In this document: positions 63,957-64,000 of the stretch, in pieces
Numbering within the stretch: position 1 is the stretch's first letter
Layout: every line of letters starts with the position of its first letter
Source of the DNA: Streptomyces sp. NRRL S-244
GTDB taxonomy: Bacteria > Actinomycetota > Actinomycetes > Streptomycetales > Streptomycetaceae
Length of the DNA stretch: 64,000 nt
NCBI RefSeq assembly: GCF_000717915.1
Contig: NZ_JOCX01000022.1
Span: 31,979 to 95,978 of the forward strand
Direction: 5' to 3'
Translations under genes and position numbers: made by a program
Notes under the pieces: model-generated
What the model was told of the DNA's origin: nothing
The model's database searches: none
Seen by the model: the letters and a program-made list of their open reading frames with translations, nothing else

Positions 63957-64000
63957 CAGGGAGCGGCGCGAGCGTGGAGAGGGCGGAGAGGGCCGAGGGG

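Overview
The window is 64 kb of very GC-rich, gene-dense chromosome from an actinomycete, almost certainly a Streptomyces. The evidence is gene content and order: a uvrC-rapZ-yvcK-whiA operon (WhiA is the sporulation regulator), an opcA-zwf-tal-tkt cluster, an actinobacterial suf operon led by SufR, mycothiol-type enzymes, Tat-exported lipoproteins, many GTG starts and TAGGGT-like -10 elements. It looks like conserved chromosomal core with small accessory islands. I saw no transposase, phage genes, CRISPR array, rRNA or tRNA.

Layout. 1-3.5 kb: the end of a TerC membrane protein, an MFS symporter, an MBL hydrolase and a mycothiol-dependent MDMPI-family protein. 3.7-6.7 kb: uvrA. 6.8-12.3 kb: accessory region with an NAD(P)-binding oxidoreductase divergent from a TetR regulator (two palindromic operators between them), a PfkB kinase, a Tat/Rieske lipoprotein, and a module of an HTH regulator divergent from a secreted papain-like cysteine protease and a membrane-anchored partner. 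12.4-17.6 kb: uvrC-rapZ-yvcK-whiA, translationally coupled and closed by a 21-bp stem terminator. 17.8-20.7 kb: a large secreted M14 carboxypeptidase.

21-33.7 kb is a central-carbon block. gap-pgk-tpiA, secG, an RbpA-family RNA polymerase-binding protein and pgi run forward. They meet tkt-tal-zwf-opcA-pgl running in reverse, so lower glycolysis and the pentose phosphate pathway converge on a shared bidirectional terminator between pgi and pgl. 33.9-40.5 kb holds heme O synthase (ctaB), a small conserved protein, an amidohydrolase-like protein lacking expected metal ligands, and a reverse ABC transporter/unknown/ctaA (heme A synthase) run. 40.9-47.5 kb is the complete suf operon (sufR-B-D-Rieske ferredoxin-C-S-U-T).

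47.7-64 kb is mixed: a secreted DUF3616-like protein, an HxlR-peroxiredoxin fusion divergent from an MFS exporter, dapD, a small membrane protein, a secreted endonuclease/exonuclease/phosphatase protein, a conserved acidic protein, a PhoX-like Tat protein with an upstream PHO-box-like repeat, a double TerD protein, a ketoglutarate-semialdehyde-type aldehyde dehydrogenase divergent from an IclR regulator (perfect palindrome between them), and a polytopic membrane protein.

Recurring oddities are in-frame tandem repeats of 9, 12, 15 or 18 bp that add low-complexity tails or inserts to otherwise conserved proteins (UvrC, OpcA, IclR, HxlR-Prx, HTH regulator), and an interspersed palindromic element that appears to supply the C-terminus of UvrC. 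The best candidates for undescribed biology are the HTH/protease/anchor module (9.6-12.3 kb), the HxlR-peroxiredoxin fusion with its two palindromes (49.1-50.1 kb), and the Rieske ferredoxin embedded in the suf operon.
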